NCBI RefSeq assembly: GCF_020511155.1
Contig: NZ_CP041216.1
Coordinates: forward strand, 1,426,001-1,490,000
Length of the DNA stretch: 64,000 nucleotides
Direction: 5' to 3'
Source: Shewanella glacialimarina
GTDB taxonomy: Bacteria; Pseudomonadota; Gammaproteobacteria; Enterobacterales; Shewanellaceae
The notes below the pieces were generated by a model that did not search any database, was not told where the DNA came from, and saw nothing but the letters and a program-made list of their open reading frames with translations. Each line of letters starts with the position of its first letter. The first letter of the stretch is position 1. Position numbers and translations under genes: made by a program. Of this stretch, positions 46,047 to 55,940 are shown piece by piece.

Positions 46047-47501
46047 ATGGGATTTCGAGTCATTTTAGTTGAAGATAGTATGTCGCTAGGTGCGTTATAT
46101 ACTGAATACTTGTGCAGCGAAGGTGCTGACGTCACATTGGTGCAATATGGTGCCGATGCGATAAAAGAAATTGACCGTCAACCACCTGATTTGCTTATCT
46201 TAGATATCAAACTGCCAGACATGTCAGGTATGGATATACTTCTGCAAGTTCAACAAAGTCATCCAGAGATGACAGTCATTATGATAACAGCCCATGGAAC
46301 GATTGATATTGCCGTTGATGCTATGCGCTCTGGTGCGTTTGATTTTCTGGTTAAGCCATTTGACAGTAAGCGCTTAGCAATTACGGTTCGCAATGCAATG
46401 AAGCAACGTCAGCTTGTCAAACTAGTCTCTCAGTATGAGAACAGTTTACCCAAGGCTAACTACCAAGGGTTTATTGGCGAGTCACTGGCAATGCAAACCG
46501 TTTATAAAACCATTGATTGTGTGGCCAACAGTAAAGCATCGGTATTTATATTCGGCGAAAGCGGCACAGGTAAAGAAGTTTGCGCACAAGCGATTCATAA
46601 TGCAGGCAATCGTAAAAATAAGGCATTTATTGCGTTAAACTGTGCCTCAATTCCAAAAGATTTAATTGAAAGCCAAATCTTCGGTCATACCAAAGGGGCG
46701 TTTACTGGTGCCATTAGTCAGCGTGATGGTGCCGCAACCCAGGCCGATGGCGGAACATTATTTTTAGATGAAATTTGTGAAATGGATTTAGAGTTGCAAA
46801 GTAAACTATTGCGCTTTATTCAAACCGGAGTATTTCGCCGTGTGGGTGGCTCTAAAGATGAAAAGGTGGATGTGAGGTTTGTCAGTGCAACCAATAAAGA
46901 TCCTTGGCAGCAGGTGCAAGATGGCTTGTTCAGAGAAGATTTATATTATCGTTTGCATGTTATCCCTATTGAGTTGCCGCCGTTAAATCAACGCGGTAAA
47001 GATGTTATGTTAATCGCCAATAAACTGCTTGGACAATACGCTAAAGAAGAGGGCAAACCGTTTAAAGGTTTTGACCACATGGTGCAAAAAGTGTTGAGTG
47101 AATATCACTGGCGTGGCAATGTCAGGCAGCTTCAAAATGTGATCCGTCAAATTGTGGTGCTCAATGATGCTGTTGAAGTGGATATCACCATGTTGCCAGC
47201 ACGTATTGTTAATGGTGAAAAAACTCAAGTAGCAGCGTTAATAGCCCCTAACATTAAGGTGATGGAGCAAGTTAGCTCATCCTCGATTGCAGCACATGAC
47301 ACTGCAGCGGTTATTCAAAATGAAACGGATATCACAACAGTGCAGGTTATTGAGCCATTGTGGAAAACTGAAAAGCGCACCATAGAAAGTGCTATTAACT
47401 TATGTGAAGGTAATATCCCTAAAGCGGCTGCAATGTTAGATATCAGTCCATCGACTATTTATCGTAAAAAACAATCCTGGGATGAAATGGAGCAGGTATA
47501 A
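46047..47501 (+). CDS. sigma-54-dependent response regulator, SypG/LuxO-like
   Basis: A 484-residue activator of sigma-54 RNA polymerase. The receiver has Asp53 in LLILDIKLPDMSG and Lys in LVKPFDS. The AAA+ domain has Walker A GESGTGKE, the sigma-54 contact loop GAFTGA and Walker B GGTLFLDE. The C-terminal Fis-type helix-turn-helix reads IPKAAAMLDISPSTIYRKKQ. It is co-transcribed with the hybrid kinase. The local promoters carry TTGCA-N3-TGCAA, the site form of LuxO-type proteins, so it is the leading candidate activator of all four sigma-54 promoters here. This is an inference from context. Confidence 0.93.
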   Translation: MGFRVILVEDSMSLGALYTEYLCSEGADVTLVQYGADAIKEIDRQPPDLLILDIKLPDMSGMDILLQVQQSHPEMTVIMITAHGTIDIAVDAMRSGAFDFLVKPFDSKRLAITVRNAMKQRQLVKLVSQYENSLPKANYQGFIGESLAMQTVYKTIDCVANSKASVFIFGESGTGKEVCAQAIHNAGNRKNKAFIALNCASIPKDLIESQIFGHTKGAFTGAISQRDGAATQADGGTLFLDEICEMDLELQSKLLRFIQTGVFRRVGGSKDEKVDVRFVSATNKDPWQQVQDGLFREDLYYRLHVIPIELPPLNQRGKDVMLIANKLLGQYAKEEGKPFKGFDHMVQKVLSEYHWRGNVRQLQNVIRQIVVLNDAVEVDITMLPARIVNGEKTQVAALIAPNIKVMEQVSSSSIAAHDTAAVIQNETDITTVQVIEPLWKTEKRTIESAINLCEGNIPKAAAMLDISPSTIYRKKQSWDEMEQV

Positions 47502-47537
47502 CTAAGCTAAACTAGTAGTGTTATTATTTTCTGTAAT

Positions 47538-47567
47538 AAAAATGCCTGCAATCAAGCAGGCATTTTT
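47538..47567. terminator. terminator between the activator gene and folD
   Basis: The stem AATGCCTGC/GCAGGCATT has A-run and T-run flanks and lies between convergent genes, so it can serve both. Confidence 0.85.
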
Positions 47568-47589
47568 CATGCAAGCTTTTCTAACCTGC

Positions 47590-48444
47590 TTAGCTGTGGT
47601 ACTGCTCACAAGCATATAGCGTATTTTCAAGCAAACTAGCAATGGTCATAGGGCCAACGCCACCAGGAACTGGGGTAATAAAGGCTGCATTTTGTGCGGC
47701 TATATCATATTGTACATCACCGACTAAACTACCATTGTCTAAACGGTTAATGCCAACATCAATCACGATTGCACCAGGCTTAATCCATTCTCCTGGTATA
47801 AAGCCTGGTTTACCTACTGCAACAACCACAAGGTCGGCTTGACGCACTTTTTGTTCTAGATTTTTTGTAAAACGATGGCATGTTGTCGTGGTGCAACCAG
47901 CCAGTAATAACTCCAATGTCATCGGTCTACCGACAATGTTAGATGCGCCAACAACGGTGGCATCTAAGCCATAGGTATCAATACCGGTTGATTTTATCAG
48001 GGTCATTATTCCCATCGGCGTACAAGAACGCAGCACAGGAATGCGTTGCGCTAAGCGACCCACGTTGTAAGGGTGAAAACCATCTACATCTTTGTCAGGA
48101 CGAATGTGCTCAATGACTTTAGAGTCGTCAATATGCGCAGGTAAAGGTAATTGCACTAAAATACCGTCAATTGCAGGATCTGCATTACATTTATCGATTA
48201 ATGCGAGTAAGTCTGCTTCTGATGTGGATACATCAAGATCAAAGGATTGTGATTCAAAACCGACTTCTTCGCAGGCCTTACGCTTGCTGCCTACATAAAC
48301 TTGTGACGCGGCATCACTGCCGACTAAAATTACCGCCAGACCTGGTGCACGAAGTCCTGCGTCTTTTCGAGCGGTGACTTTTTGTTTAAGAGTGGTGCGT
48401 ATAGATTGTGCAATGGCTTTACCGTCAATAAGTTGAGCAGTCAT
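47590..48444 (-). CDS. folD: bifunctional methylenetetrahydrofolate dehydrogenase/cyclohydrolase
   Basis: Interconverts 5,10-methylene-, methenyl- and 10-formyl-tetrahydrofolate with NADP. The 284-residue product has the catalytic Lys in [13 protein letters not shown], the signature [21 protein letters not shown] and the NADP-binding [12 protein letters not shown], ending [16 protein letters not shown] start at the ATG at 48444 ([10 protein letters not shown]), the family start, with AAAGGA upstream. An in-frame ATG at 48528 would add 28 unrelated residues. Confidence 0.97.
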   Translation of the reverse strand: MTAQLIDGKAIAQSIRTTLKQKVTARKDAGLRAPGLAVILVGSDAASQVYVGSKRKACEEVGFESQSFDLDVSTSEADLLALIDKCNADPAIDGILVQLPLPAHIDDSKVIEHIRPDKDVDGFHPYNVGRLAQRIPVLRSCTPMGIMTLIKSTGIDTYGLDATVVGASNIVGRPMTLELLLAGCTTTTCHRFTKNLEQKVRQADLVVVAVGKPGFIPGEWIKPGAIVIDVGINRLDNGSLVGDVQYDIAAQNAAFITPVPGGVGPMTIASLLENTLYACEQYHS

Positions 48445-48631
48445 GGCTGTAGAGTTTCCTTTGAGAGACACAGGTATAGATTGATGTTTAACGGAGGCTA
48501 TTCTAACAGGCGTATGAAAGTGTGTCATTTGCTAGACTAGGAAAATACAGTGAATAAACTATTCGCACTATGATGCTAATCACTTTTTTGCTGTTTAAAG
48601 CACCATATAGATTAATCTATTAAAAAAATCG

Positions 48632-48660
48632 TTGACGCTAGCAAAGTGACTCGTTAATAT
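48632..48660 (+). promoter_or_regulatory. strong sigma-70 promoter of the tRNA operon
   Basis: TTGACG, a 17-bp spacer, TAATAT, then the GC-rich discriminator GCGCTCCG. This is the arrangement of stringently controlled stable-RNA promoters. The first tRNA begins about 50 bp downstream. Confidence 0.82.
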
Positions 48661-48710
48661 GCGCTCCGTTCTTGAGACTATATAGCATTATATATTCTCA
48701 AATAACGTTT

Positions 48711-48787
48711 CGGTGATTAGCGCAGCCCGGTAGCGCATCTCGTTTGGGACGAGAGGGTCAGAGGTTCGAATCCTCTATCACCGACCA
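48711..48787 (+). tRNA. tRNA-Pro (anticodon TGG)
   Basis: A 77-base cloverleaf with acceptor stem CGGTGAT/ATCACCG, anticodon loop TTTGGGA between TCTCG and CGAGA, the T-arm AGAGG-TTCGAAT-CCTCT, and an encoded CCA end. Confidence 0.96.
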
Positions 48788-48831
48788 AATTTAAATGATT
48801 TGTGTGAAATAATCTTAAACGGTTAAATAAG

Positions 48832-48892
48832 CAGGGATCATAGGTTCGAATCCTCGCTTTTTTACAACAGCGTGGTCGACCAAATTTCATTA
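48832..48892 (+). pseudogene. tRNA 3'-end relic in the tRNA operon
   Basis: It contains AGGTTCGAATCCT (a T-arm loop with a damaged stem) and ends in CGACCAAATTT, the same string that ends the tRNA-Pro copy just upstream. Acceptor, D- and anticodon arms are missing. It looks like the remains of a duplicated tRNA gene. Confidence 0.6.
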
Positions 48893-48976
48893 TTTGCTTA
48901 AATAATATTTATGCGGATAATATAACAAGCAAGATAGCTTGTTAAGCCAGACAGGAAACAGTGAAAACTGTACCAT

Positions 48977-49053
48977 GCGCCCGTAGCTCAGTTGGATAGA
49001 GCACCCGCCTTCTAAGCGGGTGGTCGCAGGTTCGAATCCTGCCGGGTGTACCA
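48977..49053 (+). tRNA. tRNA-Arg (anticodon TCT)
   Basis: A 77-base cloverleaf: acceptor GCGCCCG/CGGGTGT, anticodon stem CCCGC/GCGGG with loop CTTCTAA, T-arm GCAGG-TTCGAAT-CCTGC, and encoded CCA. It reads AGA (and AGG by wobble) codons. Confidence 0.95.
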
Positions 49054-49060
49054 TTTCAGT

Positions 49061-49137
49061 GGTGATTGTAGCTCAGTTGGTAGAGTCCCGGATTGTGATT
49101 CCGGTTGTCGTGGGTTCGAACCCCATCAGTCACCCCA
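49061..49137 (+). tRNA. tRNA-His (anticodon GTG)
   Basis: Acceptor GTGATTG/CAGTCAC with the extra G-1 encoded at 49061 facing the discriminator C, anticodon loop TTGTGAT, T-arm GTGGG-TTCGAAC-CCCAT, and encoded CCA. Confidence 0.96.
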
Positions 49138-49211
49138 TTATTCTCAAATTAGTATTTAAAGATAAATATTAATCTGATGAACGAATCGAACGTAATTTGT
49201 TCGATTATATC

Positions 49212-49238
49212 AAAAGCGACCTTAGGTCGCTTTTTTTA
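49212..49238 (+). terminator. terminator of the tRNA operon
   Basis: The stem AAGCGACC/GGTCGCTT with loop TTA and seven Ts, 75 bases after tRNA-His. Confidence 0.88.
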
Positions 49239-49262
49239 TGTCTTAAAAGCCACTATTGATGC

Positions 49263-49291
49263 TCGACTAAGCAAAAAACGCTAGCTATAAT
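49263..49291 (+). promoter_or_regulatory. probable sigma-70 promoter of tig
   Basis: TCGACT, a 17-bp spacer and a perfect TATAAT. This would give a leader of about 165 bases before the trigger factor ATG at 49462; no other gene is seen in 49138-49461. Confidence 0.6.
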
Positions 49292-49461
49292 GTCGCGTCT
49301 TGATAAATATCAATTATGAGCTACTAGTGCCAACAGCGTTTTCAGCATTTATAAATAGCTGTGCTGGGTCTTCTAGTCAAAACCATGGTCAAGAAACGAA
49401 TACTGAGTAGTTGAAATATCGACTGCTACAAAGGACGTTAGACATATTTCGAGGTAAAACA

Positions 49462-50766
49462 ATGCAAGTTTCTGTTGAAACAACTCAAGGCCTAGAGCGT
49501 CGCCTAACCATTTCTGTTCCTGCTGGACAAATTGAGAAAGTGGTAAAAGACAATTTATTACGTGAAGCTAAACGTGCTCGTATCCCAGGCTTTCGCCCAG
49601 GTAAAGTGCCAGCTTCTGTTATTGAAAAGCGTTATGGTGCTGCTATCCGTCAAGATGTGACTGGCGAAATCATGCAACGTAACTTTATTGAAGCTATTGT
49701 TGCTGAAAAACTAAACCCAGCAGGTGCGCCAGTATTTGCTCCTGGTAAAGTTGAAGGCGAAAACTTTGAGTTTGTTGCTACTTTTGAAATCTACCCAGAA
49801 GTTGTATTAGCTGGTTTAGATAGCATTCAAGTAGAGCAACCAAAAGCTGAAGTTAATGACGCTGATGTTGATGCAATGATTGAAACCTTACGTAAGCAAC
49901 ACGCTACTTATGCAGCTGTTGAGCGTAACGCGGCTGACGGCGACAAAGTTAAAATGAACTTTGTTGGCAGCGTAGATGGCGAAGAGTTTGAAGGCGGCAA
50001 AGCTGATGACTTCGAACTACAACTAGGTAGCAACCGTATGATCCCTGGTTTCGAAACTGGTATCATTGGTCATAAATCAGGTGATGAATTCGAAATCGAA
50101 GTGTCTTTCCCTGAAGATTACCACGCAGAAAACTTGAAAGGTAAAGCGGCCAAGTTCGTTATCACCTTAACTGAAGTTCAAGCGGCTAACTTACCAGAAG
50201 TTAACGACGAGTTTGCTTCACTATTCGGTATTGCTGACGGTGGCTTAGAAGCACTTAAGGCTGAAATCCGTAAAAACATGACTCGCGAGCTTGATCAAGC
50301 GTTAAAAGCAAACGTGAAAGAGCAAGTCATCACAGGTTTATTAGCAGCTAACGAGATCACTATTCCATCTGCACTTGTTAATGGTGAAGTGAATGTTTTA
50401 CGTCAGCAAGCTATGCAACGTTTTGGCGGCGACGCTAAAAACATGCCTGAGCTACCAGCGGATCTTTTCGCTGAACAAGCTGAGCGTCGTGTGAAGATTG
50501 GTCTGTTATTAGGTGAAGTTATCAAAACTAACGAACTTAAAGCAGAAGATACTCGTGTTAATGCATTAATCGAATCTATGGCTTCTGCTTATGAAGATCC
50601 ATCAGAAGTCGTTGCTTACTACAACGGCAACAAAGAACTGATGCAAAACATGCGTAACGTTGCTTTAGAAGAACAAGCCGTGGAAGCATTACTAAAATCA
50701 GCAAAAGTAACCGTTAAAGACGTCGCTTTTGAAGAATTTATGAACAAGGCTACCGGTCGCGCGTAA
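49462..50766 (+). CDS. tig: trigger factor
   Basis: Ribosome-bound chaperone with peptidyl-prolyl isomerase activity. The 434-residue product has the ribosome-docking signature [17 protein letters not shown] (about residues 44-60), an FKBP-like domain (about 160-245) and a helical C-terminal cradle. I start at ATG 49462 ([14 protein letters not shown]), the family start, with GAGG upstream. An in-frame TTG at 49411 would add 17 residues. It heads the conserved cluster tig-clpP-clpX-lon-hupB-ppiD. Confidence 0.97.
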   Translation: MQVSVETTQGLERRLTISVPAGQIEKVVKDNLLREAKRARIPGFRPGKVPASVIEKRYGAAIRQDVTGEIMQRNFIEAIVAEKLNPAGAPVFAPGKVEGENFEFVATFEIYPEVVLAGLDSIQVEQPKAEVNDADVDAMIETLRKQHATYAAVERNAADGDKVKMNFVGSVDGEEFEGGKADDFELQLGSNRMIPGFETGIIGHKSGDEFEIEVSFPEDYHAENLKGKAAKFVITLTEVQAANLPEVNDEFASLFGIADGGLEALKAEIRKNMTRELDQALKANVKEQVITGLLAANEITIPSALVNGEVNVLRQQAMQRFGGDAKNMPELPADLFAEQAERRVKIGLLLGEVIKTNELKAEDTRVNALIESMASAYEDPSEVVAYYNGNKELMQNMRNVALEEQAVEALLKSAKVTVKDVAFEEFMNKATGRA

Positions 50767-50772
50767 CCTTCG

Positions 50773-50804
50773 CTTGACTTAATAAGGCGTTCGCCATTTA
50801 TAAT
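50773..50804 (+). promoter_or_regulatory. possible clpP promoter overlapping the tig terminator
   Basis: TTGACT and a perfect TATAAT are separated by a long 19-bp spacer. In the same stretch CTTGAC, 15 bases, CCATTTA resembles a sigma-32 promoter. Either would start transcription within the terminator hairpin. Confidence 0.4.
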
Positions 50805-50838
50805 GGTTCGTATGAGGTTCTCATACGAGCCATTTTTT
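50802..50838 (+). terminator. terminator between tig and clpP
   Basis: A long stem TCGTATGAG/CTCATACGA extended by flanking AATGG/CCATT pairs and followed by a T-rich tract. Confidence 0.8.
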
Positions 50839-50856
50839 ATTTTAGGGAAATGAATA

Positions 50857-51468
50857 ATGTTTAAAGCGCCAGAATCTGTACTTAATGCTCTTGTACCTAT
50901 GGTTGTTGAACAAACGGCTAAAGGTGAACGTTCATACGACATCTTCTCTCGTTTATTAAAAGAGCGTGTGATCTTTCTAGTGGGACAAGTTGAAGAGCAC
51001 ATGGCTAATCTAATTGTGGCTCAATTATTGTTCCTAGAGTCAGAAAGCCCAGACAAAGATATATTCTTATATATTAACTCACCAGGCGGCTCTGTCACCG
51101 CGGGTATGGCCATTTATGACACTATGCAGTTCATTAAGCCAAATGTGAGCACAGTATGTATGGGACAGGCTTGTAGCATGGGGGCATTCTTACTTGCCGC
51201 TGGCGCAAAAGGTAAACGTCATTGTCTACCGAATGCACGCGTGATGATCCACCAGCCATTAGGTGGATTCCAAGGTCAGGCATCTGATATCGCTATCCAT
51301 GCTAAAGAGATGTTAGGCATTAAGAATAAATTAAATGAAATTCTTGCTGAACATACGGGTCAACCGATTGAAGTTATTGAGCGTGATACCGACCGTGACA
51401 ACTTTATGAGTGCCACTAAAGCAGCAGAATATGGCTTAGTTGACTCAGTAATTACCACTAGAAGCTAA
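50857..51468 (+). CDS. clpP: ATP-dependent Clp protease proteolytic subunit
   Basis: Serine protease subunit of ClpXP/ClpAP. The 203-residue product has nucleophile Ser107 in [11 protein letters not shown] and His132 in [10 protein letters not shown]; the Asp follows in the DTDRDNFMS region. Length matches E. coli ClpP (207), with a short propeptide-like N-terminus. clpX follows 132 bp downstream. Confidence 0.98.
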   Translation: MFKAPESVLNALVPMVVEQTAKGERSYDIFSRLLKERVIFLVGQVEEHMANLIVAQLLFLESESPDKDIFLYINSPGGSVTAGMAIYDTMQFIKPNVSTVCMGQACSMGAFLLAAGAKGKRHCLPNARVMIHQPLGGFQGQASDIAIHAKEMLGIKNKLNEILAEHTGQPIEVIERDTDRDNFMSATKAAEYGLVDSVITTRS

Positions 51469-51492
51469 TACAAGCTGATTTTTTGCTGTGAC

Positions 51493-51527
51493 TGGGTTAT
51501 TCTTACTTTAATTGTAAGAATAACTCA
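51493..51527. repeat. long inverted repeat between clpP and clpX
   Basis: GTTATTCTTAC, seven bases, GTAAGAATAAC: eleven perfect pairs, extended to fourteen with one G-T pair. No T-run follows, so it is not a standard terminator. It may be an mRNA-processing or attenuation hairpin. Confidence 0.6.
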
Positions 51528-51600
51528 GATATACGGCTTGAGAGTATATCGACAAGCAGAGCTCAGACGTCAGGTCTAGGCTGCAACCAGAGGTATAATA

Positions 51601-52878
51601 ATGGGCGATAACAAAAATAACGGTGACAGCACAAAATTGCTGTACTGCTCTTTTTGCGGAAAAAGCCAACATGAAGTCAGAAAACTGATTGCTGGCCCAT
51701 CGGTATATGTATGCGATGAGTGTGTTGAATTATGTAATGACATTATCCGTGAAGAAATCAAAGAGATTTCACCTAAACGTGATGATGACAAATTACCTAC
51801 ACCTCATGAGTTACGTAATCATTTGGATGATTATGTTATTGGCCAGGATAAAGCTAAAAAAGTATTAGCTGTGGCAGTATATAATCATTACAAGCGCCTT
51901 AAAAATGCGTCTCCAAAAGGTGGCCTCGAATTAGGTAAAAGTAATATATTACTGATAGGTCCAACCGGTAGTGGTAAAACATTACTGGCTGAAACCTTAG
52001 CGCGTTCACTTAATGTGCCATTTACCATGGCTGATGCAACAACATTAACCGAAGCGGGTTATGTTGGTGAAGACGTTGAAAACATCATTCAAAAGTTATT
52101 GCAAAAATGCGATTACGATGTTGAAAAAGCACAACGCGGTATCGTGTATATTGATGAAATTGATAAAATCAGCCGTAAGTCTGACAATCCATCGATTACC
52201 CGAGATGTGTCAGGTGAAGGTGTACAACAAGCTTTGCTTAAGTTGATTGAAGGCACCGTTGCTGCAGTTCCTCCTCAAGGTGGACGTAAGCACCCCCAGC
52301 AGGAGTTTTTACAGGTTGATACCTCTAAAATTTTATTTATCTGTGGCGGAGCGTTTGCGGGCTTAGAAAAAGTCATTGAACAACGTATAAACACCGGAAC
52401 CGGCATTGGTTTTGGTGCTGAAGTTAAAGGCGAAGCTGATAAAGCAACTATTTCTGAAGTTTTAGGTCAAGTTGAGCCGGGCGATTTAGTTAAATTTGGT
52501 TTAATTCCTGAATTTATTGGTCGTTTACCTGTTGTTGCCACTTTGACTGAACTTGATGAAGATGCCTTAATTCAAATTCTATCCAAACCTAAGAATGCGT
52601 TAACTAAGCAATATGCCGCATTGTTTGAAATGGAAAATGTAGAACTTGAGTTCCGCGAAGATGCCTTAAAAGCCATTGCTAACAAAGCAATGAATCGTAA
52701 AACCGGCGCACGTGGTTTACGTTCAATTGTTGAAAGTATCTTACTTGATACCATGTACGATATTCCTTCTCAAGAAGGTGTGGTTAAAGCTGTGGTTGAT
52801 GAGTCAGTCGTGAAAGGTGAGTCTGCACCTATTTTGATTTATGAAAATAGTGAATCGAAAACGGCCTCTGGCGAGTAA
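51601..52878 (+). CDS. clpX: ATP-dependent Clp protease ATP-binding subunit ClpX
   Basis: AAA+ unfoldase that feeds substrates to ClpP. The 425-residue product has an N-terminal zinc domain with four cysteines (CSFCGKSQ and CDECVELC), Walker A GPTGSGKT near residue 120, Walker [10 protein letters not shown], and the ClpP-contact region near [12 protein letters not shown]. It starts at ATG after AGAGG. A terminator follows. Confidence 0.98.
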   Translation: MGDNKNNGDSTKLLYCSFCGKSQHEVRKLIAGPSVYVCDECVELCNDIIREEIKEISPKRDDDKLPTPHELRNHLDDYVIGQDKAKKVLAVAVYNHYKRLKNASPKGGLELGKSNILLIGPTGSGKTLLAETLARSLNVPFTMADATTLTEAGYVGEDVENIIQKLLQKCDYDVEKAQRGIVYIDEIDKISRKSDNPSITRDVSGEGVQQALLKLIEGTVAAVPPQGGRKHPQQEFLQVDTSKILFICGGAFAGLEKVIEQRINTGTGIGFGAEVKGEADKATISEVLGQVEPGDLVKFGLIPEFIGRLPVVATLTELDEDALIQILSKPKNALTKQYAALFEMENVELEFREDALKAIANKAMNRKTGARGLRSIVESILLDTMYDIPSQEGVVKAVVDESVVKGESAPILIYENSESKTASGE

Positions 52879-52910
52879 TAAATATACAGCTAGGTAATAA
52901 GTTGAAAAAT

Positions 52911-52936
52911 AAGGAGTCCATTGGGCTCCTTTTTTC
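52911..52936 (+). terminator. terminator after clpX
   Basis: The stem AAGGAGTCC/GGGCTCCTT (one mismatch or G-T pair) with loop ATT and a T-run. Confidence 0.82.
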
Positions 52937-52944
52937 GTATTGAC

Positions 52945-52972
52945 CATTGAAACTGAGTGCATCACCCCAATA
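52945..52972 (+). promoter_or_regulatory. heat-shock (sigma-32) promoter of lon
   Basis: CATTGAA, 13 bases, CCCCAATAT matches the sigma-32 consensus (CTTGAA, 13-17 bases, CCCCATNT) closely. It is placed 40 bp before the lon ATG at 53012 and rules against the longer upstream start at 52940. Confidence 0.7.
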
Positions 52973-53011
52973 TACTCTGTAATAAGTCTTTTCATGAAAC
53001 GGAATCGAGCC

Positions 53012-55363
53012 ATGACCCAAGAGCGTGAAGCGCATATCGAACTCCCCGTATTACCACTTCGTGATGTTGTGGTATATCCCCATATGGTTATTCCGCTATT
53101 CGTCGGACGGGAAAAATCTATCCGTTGCTTAGAGTCGGCAATGGAACAAGACAAGCAAATTCTATTAGTGGCCCAACGAGATGCTGATCTCGATGAGCCA
53201 ACAAAAGATGACATATTTGACATAGGTACTGTTGCATCAATATTACAGTTATTAAAACTGCCTGATGGAACCGTGAAGGTATTGGTTGAGGGTGGCCAAC
53301 GGGCTAAAATTACCCGTTATACCCAGGAAGATACTTTTTTTGTTGCAACTGCTGAGTATTTAGAATCTGAGTCGTTAGCGGAAAAAGAAGAAGAAGTGCT
53401 GGTTCGTAGCGCAATAGGTCAATTTGAAGGCTATATCAAGCTGAATAAAAAGATCCCGCCTGAAGTATTAACCTCACTAACTGGTATCGATGAGGCTGCA
53501 CGTTTAGCCGACACTATGGCGGCGCACATGCCACTCAAGCTTGAAGACAAACAGTCTGTGCTCGAGATGATCAATGTTGGCGAGCGTTTAGAATATTTAA
53601 TGGCGATGATGGAAGCTGAAATTGACTTATTACAAGTTGAAAAGCGCATCCGTACTCGTGTTAAAAAACAGATGGAAAAAAGTCAGCGTGAATATTATTT
53701 GAATGAGCAAATGAAAGCCATTCAAAAAGAGCTAGGTGATATTGACGAAAGCCATGATGAATTTGAGCTCTTAGGTAAGAAGATTGAAGAATCTGGCATG
53801 CCAAAAGATGCCAAAGATAAAGCGAGCGCTGAATTAAACAAATTAAAAATGATGTCTCCAATGTCAGCTGAAGCGACGGTTGTCCGCAGCTACGTTGATT
53901 GGATGACCTCAGTGCCATGGAAAAAGCGTTCGAAAATAAAACGTGATTTAGCCAAAGCACAAGATGTGTTAGATACTGATCATTATGGTCTAGAAAAAGT
54001 AAAAGAACGTATTTTAGAGTACTTAGCAGTTCAAAGTAGAGTCAAACAGCTTAAAGGCCCTATTTTGTGTTTAGTGGGACCACCAGGGGTAGGTAAAACC
54101 TCACTAGGGCAATCAATTGCGAAAGCGACAGGGCGTGAATACGTGCGTGTTGCACTAGGTGGTGTGCGCGATGAGGCGGAAATTCGTGGTCATCGTCGTA
54201 CCTATATTGGTTCTATGCCTGGTAAAATTATCCAGAAAATGGCTAAAGTGGGTGTCAAGAATCCATTATTCCTACTGGATGAAATTGATAAGATGAGTTC
54301 AGATATGCGTGGCGATCCATCGTCTGCATTACTTGAAGTTCTAGACCCTGAACAGAATGCGACCTTTAATGATCATTATTTAGAAGTTGACTATGACTTA
54401 TCTGATGTGATGTTTGTGGCGACCTCAAACTCAATGGATATACCCGGTCCTCTATTAGACCGTATGGAAGTGATCCGTTTATCGGGTTATACCGAAGATG
54501 AGAAACTCAATATTGCCAAGCAACATTTGTTGACTAAACAAATTGAGCGTAATGGTCTTAAAGCGAAAGAAATTAATATCGAAGACAGCGCGATTTTAGG
54601 CATTATTCGTTATTACACCCGTGAAGCAGGTGTGCGTTCATTAGAGCGTGAATTATCTAAAATATGCCGAAAAGTCGTTAAGCAAATTTTATTAGATAAA
54701 GACGTCAAAATGGTTAAAGTGAATCAAGATAACTTGAAATCATTTTTAGGTGTACAGCGTTTTGATTACGGTAAAGCTGAGTCAGCTAACCAAATAGGTC
54801 AAGTGACTGGACTTGCTTGGACTCAAGTTGGCGGTGACCTGTTAACTATTGAGGCAACTTCGGTAGCAGGTAAAGGCAAGCTTACCTACACAGGTTCACT
54901 TGGTGATGTAATGCAAGAGTCTATTAAAGCCGCAATGACAGTTGTTCGAGCTCGTGCTGAACAGTTAGGCATTAATGCTGACTTTTACGAGAAACGTGAT
55001 ATCCATGTGCATGTGCCAGAAGGGGCCACACCAAAAGATGGACCATCAGCGGGTGCCGCTATGTGCACCGCTTTGGTTTCTAGCTTAACGGGTAACCCTG
55101 TTCGCAGCGATGTGGCTATGACGGGTGAGATAACGCTTCGTGGTGAAGTCTTACCAATAGGCGGTTTGAAAGAGAAATTGCTTGCAGCACACAGAGGTGG
55201 CATTAAGCACGTACTTATTCCTAAAGAAAATGAGCGTGATTTAGAAGAAATTCCACAAAATGTGATTGCTGATTTGCAAATACACCCAGTGCGTTGGATA
55301 GATGAAGTCCTTAAATTAGCGCTTGAGCGTCCGGTCGAAGGCTTCGAAGTGGTTAAAAAGTAG
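53012..55363 (+). CDS. lon: ATP-dependent Lon protease
   Basis: Cytoplasmic AAA+ serine protease for damaged and regulatory proteins. It has a LON substrate-binding N-terminal domain ([20 protein letters not shown]), Walker A GPPGVGKT, Walker [12 protein letters not shown], and a Ser-Lys dyad protease domain ([10 protein letters not shown]). I start at 53012 ([13 protein letters not shown]), giving 783 residues against 784 in E. coli. The longer frame from 52940 would contain the heat-shock promoter inside the coding region. Confidence 0.97.
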   Translation: MTQEREAHIELPVLPLRDVVVYPHMVIPLFVGREKSIRCLESAMEQDKQILLVAQRDADLDEPTKDDIFDIGTVASILQLLKLPDGTVKVLVEGGQRAKITRYTQEDTFFVATAEYLESESLAEKEEEVLVRSAIGQFEGYIKLNKKIPPEVLTSLTGIDEAARLADTMAAHMPLKLEDKQSVLEMINVGERLEYLMAMMEAEIDLLQVEKRIRTRVKKQMEKSQREYYLNEQMKAIQKELGDIDESHDEFELLGKKIEESGMPKDAKDKASAELNKLKMMSPMSAEATVVRSYVDWMTSVPWKKRSKIKRDLAKAQDVLDTDHYGLEKVKERILEYLAVQSRVKQLKGPILCLVGPPGVGKTSLGQSIAKATGREYVRVALGGVRDEAEIRGHRRTYIGSMPGKIIQKMAKVGVKNPLFLLDEIDKMSSDMRGDPSSALLEVLDPEQNATFNDHYLEVDYDLSDVMFVATSNSMDIPGPLLDRMEVIRLSGYTEDEKLNIAKQHLLTKQIERNGLKAKEINIEDSAILGIIRYYTREAGVRSLERELSKICRKVVKQILLDKDVKMVKVNQDNLKSFLGVQRFDYGKAESANQIGQVTGLAWTQVGGDLLTIEATSVAGKGKLTYTGSLGDVMQESIKAAMTVVRARAEQLGINADFYEKRDIHVHVPEGATPKDGPSAGAAMCTALVSSLTGNPVRSDVAMTGEITLRGEVLPIGGLKEKLLAAHRGGIKHVLIPKENERDLEEIPQNVIADLQIHPVRWIDEVLKLALERPVEGFEVVKK

Positions 55364-55625
55364 CTCTTTAGTGAAAAATTTGCTCTAGAGTATGAAAAAA
55401 GTGAAAAAAGGGGCTTAACAAAACGCTGAGCTGTGGTAGCCTAGGTTTGTGGAGAGTCAGACACACCAAGCCCTTGGCGCATCTGACTTTGAGCTGTATC
55501 CAATTTTTATTTTTTTGGTTTTCTATGAAATTTGACATAGTGTTGAGTTTTTAACAAAAAGCCTCCGCAGACCGCTCTAAACATGGATTTGGTTGCGGCG
55601 CGACAATAACATTCAAGGGGATGAC

Positions 55626-55898
55626 ATGAACAAATCTGAACTAATCGAGAAAATTGCTTCTGGTGCTGATATTTCTAAAGCTGCTGCTGGTCGTGCGTTA
55701 GACTCATTTATTGCTGCAGTGACTGAAGGTTTACAAGACGGTCAGAAAATTTCTCTAGTTGGTTTTGGTACTTTTGAAGTACGTCAACGTGCTGAGCGTA
55801 CTGGCCGTAACCCACAAACGGGTAAAGAAATTAAAATTGCTGCAGCGAACATTCCTGCGTTCAAAGCTGGCAAATCACTAAAAGACGCTGTTAACTAA
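55626..55898 (+). CDS. hupB: DNA-binding protein HU-beta
   Basis: A 90-residue nucleoid protein of the HU/IHF family that bends DNA without sequence specificity. [13 protein letters not shown] opens the protein, and [21 protein letters not shown] is the DNA-embracing arm (residues 46-66). I start at ATG 55626, after GGGGATGAC. The GTG-type in-frame start at 55593 is not needed. It lies between lon and ppiD, as in E. coli. Confidence 0.97.
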   Translation: MNKSELIEKIASGADISKAAAGRALDSFIAAVTEGLQDGQKISLVGFGTFEVRQRAERTGRNPQTGKEIKIAAANIPAFKAGKSLKDAVN

Positions 55899-55940
55899 AA
55901 ATAGTTAATTACGTCGCCTTTTGTTAGGCATTCGTGAGTT

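Noticed and set aside
48832..48892. A fourth functional tRNA gene
   Set aside because: Only the T-loop and 3' end are recognisable; no acceptor, D or anticodon arm can be folded.
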